A stretch of DNA of 64,000 bases from Flavobacteriaceae bacterium UBA6268 (GCA_002440705.1 DJVA01000034.1:53065-117064); one strand, 5' to 3'; shown: positions 8,578-17,549, counted from the stretch's first letter. Notes: generated from the letters alone by a model not told the origin. A program made the numbers and translations.

Positions 8578-8965
8578 GTACCCTATCCAAAAATCAGAAG
8601 CTGAATGGAAAGAGATCCTAGGAGAAGAACGGTATCGCATTTTACGAGGCAAGGGTACGGAACGCCCTTTTTCAGGGTCGTATAACCTGCATTTTGAAGA
8701 GGGAATTTACGCTTGCGGAGCTTGCCACACCCCGTTGTTTAAAGGTGATAGCAAATTTGAAAGCGGATGTGGTTGGCCCTCTTTTGATGAAGCAATGGAA
8801 GGGGCTATTGAATATGTAAGGGATACTTCTTTTGGAATGATTCGCACGGAAATTCTCTGTGCCAGCTGTGGAAGCCATTTGGGGCATGTTTTTGATGATG
8901 GCCCCACCGAAACCGGTCAACGGTATTGTGTTAATTCCCTTTCCATCGATTTCAAAAAGAAGTGA
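8570..8965 (+). CDS. msrB: Peptide-methionine (R)-S-oxide reductase MsrB, cytosolic form
   Basis: A 131-residue MsrB without signal peptide. It carries both zinc CxxC pairs (CGAC and CASC), SGCGWPSF, GSHLGHVFDDGP and the catalytic Cys in RYCVNS. The start ATG overlaps the end of the lipoprotein MsrB gene by eight bases, so the two are translated from one mRNA. The proteins are clearly related yet diverged, pointing to an old tandem duplication with separate compartments. An msrA lies at 53954-54496 in the same window. Confidence 0.93.
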   Translation: MNKYPIQKSEAEWKEILGEERYRILRGKGTERPFSGSYNLHFEEGIYACGACHTPLFKGDSKFESGCGWPSFDEAMEGAIEYVRDTSFGMIRTEILCASCGSHLGHVFDDGPTETGQRYCVNSLSIDFKKK

Positions 8966-9050
8966 TTGTCCCAAAAAACAATCTTTCCTTTAAACTTCCC
9001 AACACATTTCGTAAATTCGCTTCGTTAAAAACCACCATTAAAACATCATA

Positions 9051-10427
9051 ATGAGCAAATACGATATCATTGTTTTGGGAAGTGGCCCCGGAGGATATGT
9101 TACTGCCATCCGCGCTTCTCAATTGGGCTTCAAAACAGCTGTTGTCGAAAAGGAAAATTTGGGAGGTGTCTGCCTTAATTGGGGTTGTATCCCTACTAAA
9201 GCCTTGCTGAAAAGCGCCCAAGTATTTGACTATTTAAAGCATGCCGAGGACTATGGTTTGACTGTGAAAGATGCCGATAAGGATTTTGGTAAAGTAATTC
9301 AGCGTAGCCGTGGTGTTGCAGACGGAATGAGCAAAGGGGTTCAATTCCTGATGAAAAAAAACAAAATCGATGTCATTGAGGGGTACGGCAAATTGAAGCC
9401 AGGCAAGAAGATTGAAGTGGATGGCAAAGACTACAGTGCCGACCATATTATTATCGCTACTGGGGCAAGATCCCGCGAGCTTCCAAGCCTGAAACAAGAC
9501 GGGAAAAAAGTCATTGGATACCGAGAGGCCATGACTCTCGACAAACAACCCAAAAAAATGATCGTTGTGGGAAGTGGTGCCATTGGGGTGGAATTCTCCA
9601 ATTTTTACAACAGCATGGGCACCGAGGTAACCATTGTTGAGTTTTTGCCCAATCTAGTCCCCTTGGAGGACGAAGAGGTTTCTAAACAATTTGAACGTAG
9701 CTTCAAAAAAAGTGGTATCAACGTAATGACCAATGCTTCGGTCGAAAGTGTGGACACTTCAGGAAAAGGGGTTAAAGCCAAGGTGAAAACCCAAAAAGGG
9801 GAAGAAACCCTTGAAGCAGATATCGTTCTTTCTGCAGTGGGCATCAGTTCAAATATTGAAAATATTGGATTGGAAGATGTAGGCATTGTTACGGATAAAG
9901 GGAAGATTATGGTGAACGATTGGTACCAAACCAATATTCCCGGCTATTATGCCATTGGGGATGTAGTGCCAGGTCCTGCCCTCGCCCACGTTGCTTCTGC
10001 CGAAGGTATTACTTGCGTTGAAAAGATTGCAGGGTTGCATGTAGAGCCTATCGATTACGGAAATATCCCAGGCTGTACGTATACTTCACCCGAAATTGCA
10101 AGTGTGGGCCTAACGGAAAAACAAGCCAAAGAGAAAGGATACGATATTAAAGTGGGGAAGTTCCCGTTCAGTGCCAGCGGAAAAGCCAAAGCATCCGGCG
10201 CATCCGATGGGTTTGTGAAGGTGATTTTTGATGCAAAATACGGAGAATGGCTTGGTTGCCACATGATTGGCGCCGGTGTAACCGACATGATAGCGGAAGC
10301 CGTAGTTGCCCGAAAATTGGAAACAACAGGACACGAAGTCCTGAAGGCCATTCACCCCCACCCTACCATGAGTGAAGCGGTAATGGAAGCTGTAGCCGAT
10401 GCTTATGGCGAAGTCATCCATTTATAA
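9051..10427 (+). CDS. lpdA: Dihydrolipoyl dehydrogenase (E3)
   Basis: A 458-residue flavoprotein that reoxidises dihydrolipoamide in 2-oxoacid dehydrogenase complexes and the glycine cleavage system, using FAD and NAD. Visible: FAD-binding GSGPGG (10-15), redox-active disulfide in GGVCLNWGCIPTK (Cys41, Cys46), NAD-binding GSGAIGVEF near residue 173, a second FAD motif (YYAIGDV) and the C-terminal HPHPTMSE with the catalytic His-Glu pair. No E1 or E2 genes are adjacent. An 85-base upstream gap holds a -7-like TAAATTCG at 9012-9019, so it probably has its own promoter. Confidence 0.96.
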   Translation: MSKYDIIVLGSGPGGYVTAIRASQLGFKTAVVEKENLGGVCLNWGCIPTKALLKSAQVFDYLKHAEDYGLTVKDADKDFGKVIQRSRGVADGMSKGVQFLMKKNKIDVIEGYGKLKPGKKIEVDGKDYSADHIIIATGARSRELPSLKQDGKKVIGYREAMTLDKQPKKMIVVGSGAIGVEFSNFYNSMGTEVTIVEFLPNLVPLEDEEVSKQFERSFKKSGINVMTNASVESVDTSGKGVKAKVKTQKGEETLEADIVLSAVGISSNIENIGLEDVGIVTDKGKIMVNDWYQTNIPGYYAIGDVVPGPALAHVASAEGITCVEKIAGLHVEPIDYGNIPGCTYTSPEIASVGLTEKQAKEKGYDIKVGKFPFSASGKAKASGASDGFVKVIFDAKYGEWLGCHMIGAGVTDMIAEAVVARKLETTGHEVLKAIHPHPTMSEAVMEAVADAYGEVIHL

Positions 10428-10444
10428 AATATTTTAACCTGAAG

Positions 10445-10472
10445 AAAAAGCCGCAGTTGTGGCTTTTTTTAT
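10445..10472. terminator. Intrinsic terminator between lpdA and aroQ
   Basis: AAAAGCC pairs with GGCTTTT around a small loop, then a T run (10463-10470). It lies between convergent lpdA and aroQ; the aroQ stop codon overlaps its T tract, and the A-rich left flank gives a T-rich tail for the minus strand as well. Confidence 0.8.
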
Positions 10473-10885
10473 TTGAGAAAACTTTGTAGGGCCAGTTCGT
10501 AACTCTGCAGCCCGAACCCCAAGATTACCCCTTTCGCTCCCGAAGAAATGTAGGAATGGTGCCGAAACTCTTCCCGTGCAAAAGTGTTGGAAATATGCAC
10601 TTCGATAACAGGTGCCGAAATGGCTTTAACGGCATCGCCTATCCCTACCGAGGTGTGGGTATAAGCAGCTGCATTTAATAGGATGCCATCGTGGTCAAAT
10701 CCGACTTCTTGAATCTTATCTATCAACTCCCCTTCAATGTTTGATTGAAAATAGGAAAGTGCTATTTTGGGGTATTTACTTTTCAAGGTAGTATAAAACT
10801 CTTCGAAGGATAAGTCCCCGTAAATATCCTTTTCCCGCTTTCCCAACAGATTCAGGTTGGGGCCATTGATGATGATGATTTTCAT
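10469..10885 (-). CDS. aroQ: Type II 3-dehydroquinate dehydratase
   Basis: A 138-residue enzyme of the shikimate pathway that dehydrates 3-dehydroquinate to 3-dehydroshikimate in the cytosol. Type II signatures: NGPNLNLLGKRE near the start, the catalytic Tyr in IYG, NAAAYTHTS and the active-site His in EVHISN with FAREEFRHHS. Length is normal. The start overlaps the end of the outer-membrane barrel gene by four bases, making it the last gene of a minus-strand run beginning at fabG. aroB, the preceding pathway step, is elsewhere in the window (30402-31478). Confidence 0.96.
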   Translation of the reverse strand: MKIIIINGPNLNLLGKREKDIYGDLSFEEFYTTLKSKYPKIALSYFQSNIEGELIDKIQEVGFDHDGILLNAAAYTHTSVGIGDAVKAISAPVIEVHISNTFAREEFRHHSYISSGAKGVILGFGLQSYELALQSFLK

Positions 10886-11520
10886 TTTAAAAAATAACCT
10901 AGCGAAAGTTGTAAATTTCTGTTTTGGATACCCTCACCGTTTTTAGCAATTCCCGTAATTCCCAAAATATAACGAAGCTGGATCAGCCATTTTTGCAAAT
11001 TGACCTGAGCGCCAAAAGCAAGCCCAAAATCAAACGTACTCAAACTACTGGCATCCGTGGAAGTTAGCTCGTCTTCAAATTCGGAAATATCCCCACTAAC
11101 TTCTCTTAAGTTGATGGAATGATTCAGCAACAATCCCAACTGTGGACCCGCTTGAAGGCTCAATTTTCCTATAGGGCTGTAATTCAACATGACCGGTAGG
11201 TTCAAATAATCAAAGTGAAAAACCGGAGTGGCATAAGAAGGTGCTTGATCCGCATAAAAACGATATTCAGTTTTGCCTCCCACAAAACCCTGCCTCGAAT
11301 AGAGAATTTCCGGCTGCACCCCAAATGTTTCGGAGCTATTTAACAGACCTATTATTCCAAAATGATATCCTAGCTTATTGTTGTAAAGTTCTCCAAACGA
11401 CATAGACGTGTGGCAATTCGAAAGATTTAACCCAGCCTTTACCCCAATTTTAATTGGCTGGGCAAAGCTAAAGCCTATAGTAAGGAGTGCAAATACAACA
11501 ATGAAATTCTTCAGATTCAT
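10882..11520 (-). CDS. PorT-like outer-membrane beta-barrel protein
   Basis: A 212-residue exported protein with signal peptide 1-20 (ending SFAQ) and a mature part opening with IKIGVKAGLNLSN, typical of the small outer-membrane barrel families (OMP_b-brl_2) common in Bacteroidota. Alternating hydrophobic strands run to the end, closing with LSLGYFLK. PorT itself is a type IX secretion component, but many paralogues of this fold have no known role and nothing here identifies PorT. It sits between an SPFH protein and aroQ with gaps of 3 and -4 bases. Confidence 0.8.
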   Translation of the reverse strand: MNLKNFIVVFALLTIGFSFAQPIKIGVKAGLNLSNCHTSMSFGELYNNKLGYHFGIIGLLNSSETFGVQPEILYSRQGFVGGKTEYRFYADQAPSYATPVFHFDYLNLPVMLNYSPIGKLSLQAGPQLGLLLNHSINLREVSGDISEFEDELTSTDASSLSTFDFGLAFGAQVNLQKWLIQLRYILGITGIAKNGEGIQNRNLQLSLGYFLK

Positions 11521-11523
11521 GTC

Positions 11524-12339
11524 TTAGTTGTTCCCCAGAATCAATGGCAGGCCGCTTTCACCAGCACCCACTACGATAACTTTTGCGTTGGGCGATTCGG
11601 AGAGTTTTATGGTGGCTTCAATCCCTTTATCCTGCAAAATTTTGTCGGTCAAGGAAGCACTTAGGATACGGTTGGCATCTGCCTTTCCTTGGGCTTCAAT
11701 AATCTGGCGTTCTGCCTCTTTTTGGGCAGTCACTAATCGAAACTCATACTCTAAGGACTCCTGTTCTTGTTTTAGCTTCCTTTCAATAGCGTCCTTGATG
11801 GTTGGGGGAAGCGTTACATCGCGTACCAATACCTCATTCAGCTGAATGTATTGTTTATCCAATATTTTTTTGGTTTCGTGAAATATTTCATCCTGTATGG
11901 CATCTCGCTTGGAAGAGTAAAGTTGCTCGGGAGTATAGCGCCCCACAACGCTTCGGGCTGCACTACGAATGGCCGGCTGAATGACCCGTTGCAGGTAATT
12001 TTCGCCCTTTTCCTGATGCAATTTGCCTAAGTCCTCAAAAATTGGCTGGTACCAAGCAGAAGCATCTATTTGTATCTCTAGCCCGTTGGAGGAAAGTACT
12101 TTCATGTTTTCAAAGAGTTCTTGTTGGCGTACCTCGTAAACAAATACTTTATTCCAGGGTGCCACCAAATGAAACCCTTCACCCATGGGCGGTTGATCGG
12201 TTACTACTCCATCCCCAAAGGTCCTGTAGAGTACCCCAGCGCGCCCCGAACCAATAGTTACGGCGGATTTTGCAATGACGATGATTAAAATAATGACTAA
12301 AACGATAATAGGAATCCCTATTCTAGGTAGTTTGTTCAT
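11524..12339 (-). CDS. SPFH/prohibitin-family membrane protein
   Basis: A 271-residue protein with one N-terminal membrane span (about 7-27, IPIIVLVIILIIVIA) followed by an SPFH domain (TIGSGRAGVLYRTFGDG, about 30-200) and a charged coiled-coil rich in Glu, Lys and Ala (about 195-235). Prohibitin-like proteins form large membrane-bound ring or cage assemblies that organise membrane domains and restrain membrane proteases. It is co-directional with the VWA protein (10-base gap) and the barrel protein (3-base gap). Specific partners cannot be read from the sequence. Confidence 0.88.
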   Translation of the reverse strand: MNKLPRIGIPIIVLVIILIIVIAKSAVTIGSGRAGVLYRTFGDGVVTDQPPMGEGFHLVAPWNKVFVYEVRQQELFENMKVLSSNGLEIQIDASAWYQPIFEDLGKLHQEKGENYLQRVIQPAIRSAARSVVGRYTPEQLYSSKRDAIQDEIFHETKKILDKQYIQLNEVLVRDVTLPPTIKDAIERKLKQEQESLEYEFRLVTAQKEAERQIIEAQGKADANRILSASLTDKILQDKGIEATIKLSESPNAKVIVVGAGESGLPLILGNN

Positions 12340-12349
12340 GATATTCAGT

Positions 12350-14383
12350 TTAAATCAGTCCGTTGTATTTTCGGATGAACCATTCGGCCGATAACAATAG
12401 TGCCATCAAAACCAAGAGGTACTTCCAATCGATTAAAGGTACGATTTTTTGTTGGCGCTTCTGAATGGCCTTATAGGTTTCATTGTTCAACAATGAGTCA
12501 ATCAATTTATTGGCATCGTTCAAGAAGAGGGCTTCTCCCCCTGTCTGACTTGCCAATTGCTCAAGTTTTGAAGTGTTGGCATTCAAAAATTGCTGTTCAA
12601 CATTGAAGTCCAAAATTGTAAAACTTCCGCTTTTTGAAAGAGCTTCATCTTTCACGGAAACCGTAAAATTGTAGTCCCCTTCCGGGAGGTTGCTTAAATC
12701 GACTTCATAATAATTATTCCGAAGAAGCATTGGAAAAACCAGTTCCTTTTTATTGGTTTGATGCAACAGGCGAATTTCCAATTGTGCCCTGCTATCGAAA
12801 ACAAAATTTTTATCAAAGTATTGGGCAGACACCTGGATAGGATTGTTGTTGTAATAGAAACTCTCATGCTGAACTTCAAGTCGGTTACGCTGTTTGTTGG
12901 ATGCAAGGTATTGCACCAATTTCCCAATAAAATCGTCAAAATCCTGAAAACTCTCCGCTGCTAGGTACGTTTGTGCCCTCCAACGCCAAAATCCTTCCCC
13001 GTCCCAAATGGCATCGCGCTTTCCATTCAATTCGATAGTAGCCAACAAGGGAGATCCTGTCGAAAAGCCATCCACTATCTGCTGCAACAAAACTTCGTAA
13101 GGGGCACTTATGGACAAATCGCCAAATTCTGTTTGAAGGGGTGGAAAATTTTCAATCCCAAAGTCTTCCAAGGCATAATTCCCGTAATTAAGATTTAAGG
13201 TGGCGCCAACTTCTTCCCTAGCATTGGTAATTTCTTTATCAAAAAGGGGTTGCGCTTGGTTTAAAAAGAACCAGTCAGTTTGAAGCCCAGCAATGATCCA
13301 CGTATTTTTTTTAAGGGTTTCCGCAGTTTTGATGACCTCAGAAAAACTTCGGTCGGGTTGATACAGGACTAGTAGTTGATACCCTTCTAGCTTGGTGGCT
13401 GCCTCCGAAGGTTTCATAAATGTAACCGTACGCTGTTCGTTAGTTTCTATAGCTTTTTTAATGGCCCCCATGTCCGGGTGTACCATACGACTAACCACCA
13501 GTACTTTAGTAGCCTGATCTATAACTTCGATGGCAAACAATTTTGAATTATTGTTCGTGTTACGCTCCCCGTCGATAGGCTCAATTTGGGCCGTATACCG
13601 TTGCAGCCCCACCTGTTTGGAAGGCAAGGTTGCACTGATGGTTTGGGAGTTGTTTTGTGGCGAAAAATCCAATGTTTTGCTAAATACTTCCAACCCTCCC
13701 TGGCGCACTACAAAGCGGCTACGCACGTTCGATTCCCCACTATAAACTAAAATGGCTTCGAGGGGAAACTCATTTTTCAAAAAAGAATAGCGATTGGTGT
13801 TCAGTTGTTCAATCTTTAAATCTGTATAGCGCGTAGAATCGCCTACCATCAAGGGGTATATCTGATTTCCAAAAGTAAGTCCCGAAAAGGCATAGTCCTT
13901 TCCAAAAGTTTGGTTGCCGTCTGAAATCAAAATGGTTGGGGCCGATTCTTGCTTGAACAATTCTTTTGTTGAAGAAAGTGCTTTGTCGATTTGGGTTTGC
14001 TTTTCATCAAACCTTAATGAATCCAACGGTTTAAAATCCTTTCCGAAGGAAAAAAAGGAAAGATCAAACTTTTCGTTCAAAGCCGTGTTTTTTTTAAGAT
14101 CCCCAAGGAATGACTGTACGGCAACGTCCTGCCCCAATTCTTTGATGGAACTGGAATTGTCGACTAAAATCGGGAGCTTGGGCTTTTCGATGGTATAGGT
14201 ATCCTTCCTGAATTTTGGGTTAATAAGCAACAGAAACAGGGCCCAAAGTGTTAAAAAACGTAAGGTCCCAACTAACCATCGCAACGCAGACCTATACTTT
14301 GTCTTATAACCATAGAGGTATGCCGACAAAAGCAAAGCCACGACAGCAGCGATCACAATGTATAGAATGGTTTCTGCAGTCAA
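12350..14383 (-). CDS. VWA-domain membrane protein
   Basis: A 677-residue protein with two N-terminal membrane spans (about 5-25 and 38-60), a von Willebrand A domain starting near residue 70 whose MIDAS begins with LVDNSSS (DxSxS), a large periplasmic part and one C-terminal span near residue 655 (LLVLMALLLSAEWF). The architecture resembles BatA/BatB-type proteins and the 59356-61281 protein in this window, but no MoxR ATPase is adjacent. It lies between fabG (21 bases) and the SPFH gene. Function unknown; a metal-dependent protein-binding scaffold is an inference from the fold. Confidence 0.82.
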   Translation of the reverse strand: MTAETILYIVIAAVVALLLSAYLYGYKTKYRSALRWLVGTLRFLTLWALFLLLINPKFRKDTYTIEKPKLPILVDNSSSIKELGQDVAVQSFLGDLKKNTALNEKFDLSFFSFGKDFKPLDSLRFDEKQTQIDKALSSTKELFKQESAPTILISDGNQTFGKDYAFSGLTFGNQIYPLMVGDSTRYTDLKIEQLNTNRYSFLKNEFPLEAILVYSGESNVRSRFVVRQGGLEVFSKTLDFSPQNNSQTISATLPSKQVGLQRYTAQIEPIDGERNTNNNSKLFAIEVIDQATKVLVVSRMVHPDMGAIKKAIETNEQRTVTFMKPSEAATKLEGYQLLVLYQPDRSFSEVIKTAETLKKNTWIIAGLQTDWFFLNQAQPLFDKEITNAREEVGATLNLNYGNYALEDFGIENFPPLQTEFGDLSISAPYEVLLQQIVDGFSTGSPLLATIELNGKRDAIWDGEGFWRWRAQTYLAAESFQDFDDFIGKLVQYLASNKQRNRLEVQHESFYYNNNPIQVSAQYFDKNFVFDSRAQLEIRLLHQTNKKELVFPMLLRNNYYEVDLSNLPEGDYNFTVSVKDEALSKSGSFTILDFNVEQQFLNANTSKLEQLASQTGGEALFLNDANKLIDSLLNNETYKAIQKRQQKIVPLIDWKYLLVLMALLLSAEWFIRKYNGLI

Positions 14384-14404
14384 CGTAAGTTATTTTTGAG
14401 ATGA

Positions 14405-15151
14405 TTAGGTGAGCATGCCGCCATCAACATTCAAGACCTGGCCTGTAACGTATGCAGACAGGTCGCTCGCAAGATAAAGACATGCATTGGCAATATCTTC
14501 GGGTGTGCCGCCACGTTTCAACGGAATGGCTTCACGCCAGCTCTGCACAGTCGCTTCGTCCAGCTTTCCAGTCATTTCGGTTTCAATAAACCCCGGTGCA
14601 ATGGCATTGCAGCGAATGTTTCGTGAGCCCAATTCGAGTGCGACCGATTTGGTAAAACCCAAAATCCCGGCTTTGGATGCTGCATAATTGGTTTGACCCG
14701 CATTGCCTTTCACCCCAACTACAGAACTCATGTTGATGATTGACCCCTGGCGTTGTTTGAGCATGGTGCGTTGCACTGCCTTGGTCATGTTGAAAACCGA
14801 TTTCAAATTTACTTCGATCACTTTGTCGAAATCCTCTTCTGAAATTCGCATCAACAAGTTATCCTTTGTAATTCCAGCATTATTGATAAGGATATCGATG
14901 CTGCCAAAATCTTCCTGAACGCTCTCGGCCAATTTTTGGGCTTCATCATAATTAGCAGCATCACTTTGGTAGGCCTTTGCTTTTATGCCTTCTTTTGAAA
15001 CTTCTTCCGCCAATTTTTCCGCAGCTTCCGCAGAGGAGTTGTAGGTAAAGGCTACATTGGCCCCATGTTTGGCAAATACTTCGACAATTCCTTTACCTAT
15101 TCCACGACTACCTCCTGTAATAATGGCTGTTTTTCCTTCCAGTAATTTCAT
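14405..15151 (-). CDS. fabG: 3-oxoacyl-[acyl-carrier-protein] reductase
   Basis: A 248-residue short-chain dehydrogenase, NADPH-dependent reductase of beta-ketoacyl-ACP in fatty acid elongation. Visible: TGGSRGIGKGI cofactor motif, NNAG at about 90, catalytic Ser in INMSSVVG, YAASKAG with catalytic Tyr and Lys, and the GFIETEMT loop. First gene of the minus-strand run ending at aroQ. A -7 box TATCTTTG at 15179-15186 sits about 28 bases before the ATG, downstream of the sucD terminator. Confidence 0.95.
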   Translation of the reverse strand: MKLLEGKTAIITGGSRGIGKGIVEVFAKHGANVAFTYNSSAEAAEKLAEEVSKEGIKAKAYQSDAANYDEAQKLAESVQEDFGSIDILINNAGITKDNLLMRISEEDFDKVIEVNLKSVFNMTKAVQRTMLKQRQGSIINMSSVVGVKGNAGQTNYAASKAGILGFTKSVALELGSRNIRCNAIAPGFIETEMTGKLDEATVQSWREAIPLKRGGTPEDIANACLYLASDLSAYVTGQVLNVDGGMLT

Positions 15152-15178
15152 TGAATGTGCTTTATGTTAGGTAGATTT

Positions 15179-15186
15179 CAAAGATA
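15179..15186 (-). promoter_or_regulatory. -7 box of the fabG promoter
   Basis: TATCTTTG on the minus strand fits the Bacteroidota -7 consensus TAnnTTTG exactly. Transcription would start near 15172, giving a leader of about 20 bases. No clear TTTG -33 element is found at the expected distance. Confidence 0.5.
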
Positions 15187-15236
15187 GCAAAAGCCTTTGG
15201 CTTTGCCATAAAAAAAGCCTTGCTATTTGCAAGGCT
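15187..15236 (-). terminator. sucD terminator with a second hairpin downstream
   Basis: On the minus strand AGCCTTGC, loop AAATA and GCAAGGCT (15236-15216) are followed by a T run (15215-15210). A second imperfect hairpin (GGCAAAGCC / GGCTTTTGC, 15207-15187) follows directly. The first is a standard intrinsic terminator closing the sucD transcript; the second may reinforce it or be incidental. Confidence 0.82.
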
Positions 15237-15259
15237 AAAATTGTTAGCTATGGTCCGTG

Positions 15260-16132
15260 TTAAGCGATCACTTCGGCTACTTTCTTGCCTATTTCCGCAG
15301 GCGAATCCACTACATGAATACCACAGGCCCTCATGATTTTCTTTTTGGCTTGGGCGGTGTCGTCGCTACCGCCAACTATGGCCCCAGCGTGTCCCATGGT
15401 TCTTCCCGCAGGCGCTGTTTCGCCGGCAATGAAGCCAACAATAGGTTTAGTGCTACCGCTTTTTTGATACCATTGGGCGGCATCCGCTTCCAATTGCCCC
15501 CCTATTTCCCCAATCATTACTACGGCTTCTGTCTCTGGGTCGTTGATGAGCATTTCAACGGCTTCTTTGGTTGTGGTTCCAATAATAGGATCACCCCCAA
15601 TACCGATGGCAGTTGTAATGCCCAAGCCTTGTTTCACCACTTGATCCGCAGCCTCATAGGTTAAAGTTCCCGATTTGGAAACAATCCCAACTTTTCCCTT
15701 TTTGAAAACAAACCCCGGCATGATGCCTACCTTGGCTTCCCCAGGTGTAATCACCCCTGGGCAATTTGGCCCAATTAACCTACAATTGCGGGTTTTGACG
15801 TATTGAGCTGCGTTGATCATGTCGGCTACAGGAATTCCTTCCGTTATGGTAATGATGACCTTAATCCCTGCTTCAGCAGCTTCCATAATGGCGTCGGCGG
15901 CAAAGGCCGGTGGGACAAAAATGATACTGGTATCGGCCCCAACTTTAGCAACAGCTTCAGCCACTGTATTAAAAACAGGACGTTCCAAATGCATCTGTCC
16001 TCCTTTGCCCGGTGTAACACCTCCTACCACATTGGTTCCATATTCAATCATCTGACCGGCATGGAAGGTTCCTTCGCTTCCTGTAAATCCTTGAACAATA
16101 ATTTTTGAATCTTTATTGACTAAAACACTCAT
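15260..16132 (-). CDS. sucD: Succinyl-CoA synthetase alpha subunit
   Basis: A 290-residue subunit of the TCA-cycle enzyme that makes ATP or GTP from succinyl-CoA. It contains the CoA-binding fold ([18 protein letters not shown]), the GPNCPG loop and the phosphohistidine segment [12 protein letters not shown]. The start is ATG at 16132 ([10 protein letters not shown]); the frame open to 16168 has no good signal. The beta subunit gene is not in this window. A promoter (TTTG, 18 bases, TACCTTTG; 16166-16195) precedes it. Confidence 0.95.
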   Translation of the reverse strand: MSVLVNKDSKIIVQGFTGSEGTFHAGQMIEYGTNVVGGVTPGKGGQMHLERPVFNTVAEAVAKVGADTSIIFVPPAFAADAIMEAAEAGIKVIITITEGIPVADMINAAQYVKTRNCRLIGPNCPGVITPGEAKVGIMPGFVFKKGKVGIVSKSGTLTYEAADQVVKQGLGITTAIGIGGDPIIGTTTKEAVEMLINDPETEAVVMIGEIGGQLEADAAQWYQKSGSTKPIVGFIAGETAPAGRTMGHAGAIVGGSDDTAQAKKKIMRACGIHVVDSPAEIGKKVAEVIA

Positions 16133-16165
16133 GACACTTGCGTATGAAGTATGATTTTTAAGGCG

Positions 16166-16195
16166 CAAAGGTAACCTTTTGCCCTTTTAAACAAA
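16166..16195 (-). promoter_or_regulatory. Promoter of sucD
   Basis: On the minus strand TTTG (16195-16192), 18 bases, then TACCTTTG (16173-16166), matching TAnnTTTG. It lies in the gap between the NTF2-like gene and sucD, so sucD can be transcribed apart from the lipid A genes upstream. Confidence 0.55.
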
Positions 16196-16200
16196 AGCAT

Positions 16201-16614
16201 TTACACTTTAACTTTATGGTAGGATTCGGTAGTGTCGTCCTTATCCGTAACAGGCTGACTTACTTGGTATCCACGGTATAATTTTTCGTCCTTTACTTCC
16301 CAAATGGCAATGAAATGGGCAATGCCCAATTCCTCGTCGGGGTTTTCCATGGTACGTATGTAGTATTTGTAACGGATGGTAACGTGGTTGTCATCCTGAA
16401 GTAAGTGGCTTACCTCCACCCGAAGGTCGTGGTAAGTACGTCGTACCTCGGAAAAGAATTTAACAATGTCGTCATAATTCATGATGGAAAGCCCATCGCT
16501 GCTGTTCCAAATAAGCACCAATTCTGGATGAAAAAATTTTTTAAGTACGGTTTTGTCGTGAAGGATATCGGAGACATAAAAATTCCGAACTATTTCCTTG
16601 GCTGTTTTGCTCAT
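16201..16614 (-). CDS. NTF2/SnoaL-like small protein
   Basis: A 137-residue cytosolic protein with the size and pattern of the nuclear transport factor 2-like (SnoaL) fold: an N-terminal helix AKEIVRNFYV, HPELVLIWNSSDG, then a curved sheet with DLRVEVSHLLQDDNHVTIRYKYYI and IAIWEVKDEKLYRGYQVSQP. Family members are small enzymes or ligand binders with no common reaction. The start overlaps the end of the second lpxD-like gene by four bases, so the two are probably co-expressed. Function unknown. Confidence 0.8.
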   Translation of the reverse strand: MSKTAKEIVRNFYVSDILHDKTVLKKFFHPELVLIWNSSDGLSIMNYDDIVKFFSEVRRTYHDLRVEVSHLLQDDNHVTIRYKYYIRTMENPDEELGIAHFIAIWEVKDEKLYRGYQVSQPVTDKDDTTESYHKVKV

Positions 16615-17549
16615 TTTAATTTGTCAAGTTTTTCGATGATATCTGGAATTAACCGGATGGAGGCTATTTCTTTATACTTTTTGCGGAATTCGTCCGCAGG
16701 TGTTCCAAAATAGGATTTGTTAGGAGGCAGCGATTTGCTCACACCACTTTGTGCAGAGATGATTGCTTTTTCGCCTATGGTAATCCCGCTCGTAATCCCA
16801 ACTTGGCCCCAAATGGTCACAAAATCCTGAATCAAGACACAACCGGCAATCCCCACTTGTGAAGCGATCAAGCAGCGTTTGCCGATGACGCTATCGTGCC
16901 CTACGTGCACCTGATTGTCGAGCTTGGTGCCCTCCCCTATAATTGTAGAAGCACTTACGCCGCGATCAATCGTACACAGAGCACCGATATCGACATTGTC
17001 GTGAATCACCACATTGCCCCCACTGGTAAGCTTGTCGAATTTTTCAGGTCGGTTTTTGTAGTAAAATGCATCGGCTCCAAGTACTGTTCCCGAATGAATG
17101 GTAACGTTATTCCCTATAATGCAATCATCGTAAATCACTACATTGGGATGGATCAGACAATTATCGCCAATCACCACGTTATTTCCAACGAATACGTTGG
17201 GTTGAATGATGGTATGTAGGCCAATCTTTGCAGAATTGGCAATGACCGCTGTTGCTGGGCGAAAAGGTTTAAAATGGTTTGTTAATTTATTGAAATCCCG
17301 GAAGGGGTCATCTGAAATCAATAAGGCTTTCCCTTTTGGGCACGCTACTTTTTTGTTAATTAAAATGATTGTCGCCATAGAGCCCAAGGCCTTTTCATAG
17401 TATTTTGGGTGGTCGACAAAAACAATGTCCCCCGCTTGAACTACATGGATTTCGTTCATTCCCAATACGGGAAAATTGGAGCTGCCCACAAACTCACAAT
17501 CAATGATTTGGGCAATTTGTTCCAGTGTTTGGGGTTTTGGAAATTTCAA
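16611..17549 (-). CDS. Second LpxD-like N-acyltransferase
   Basis: A 312-residue left-handed beta-helix acyltransferase from the TTG at 17549 (MKFPKPQTLEQIA); starting at 17570 would overlap the -7 box. The N-terminal domain ends near residue 95 and hexapeptide repeats follow (IGDNCLIHPNVVIYDD and similar). It resembles UDP-3-O-acyl-glucosamine N-acyltransferase, and the catalytic His is kept in DNQVHVGHDSVIG. The second conserved His, in GHITIG of the true LpxD at 20396-21421, is Ser here (GITSGITIG). It may acylate a different sugar nucleotide or use a different chain. It is separated from efp by a terminator. Confidence 0.8.
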   Translation of the reverse strand: MKFPKPQTLEQIAQIIDCEFVGSSNFPVLGMNEIHVVQAGDIVFVDHPKYYEKALGSMATIILINKKVACPKGKALLISDDPFRDFNKLTNHFKPFRPATAVIANSAKIGLHTIIQPNVFVGNNVVIGDNCLIHPNVVIYDDCIIGNNVTIHSGTVLGADAFYYKNRPEKFDKLTSGGNVVIHDNVDIGALCTIDRGVSASTIIGEGTKLDNQVHVGHDSVIGKRCLIASQVGIAGCVLIQDFVTIWGQVGITSGITIGEKAIISAQSGVSKSLPPNKSYFGTPADEFRKKYKEIASIRLIPDIIEKLDKLK

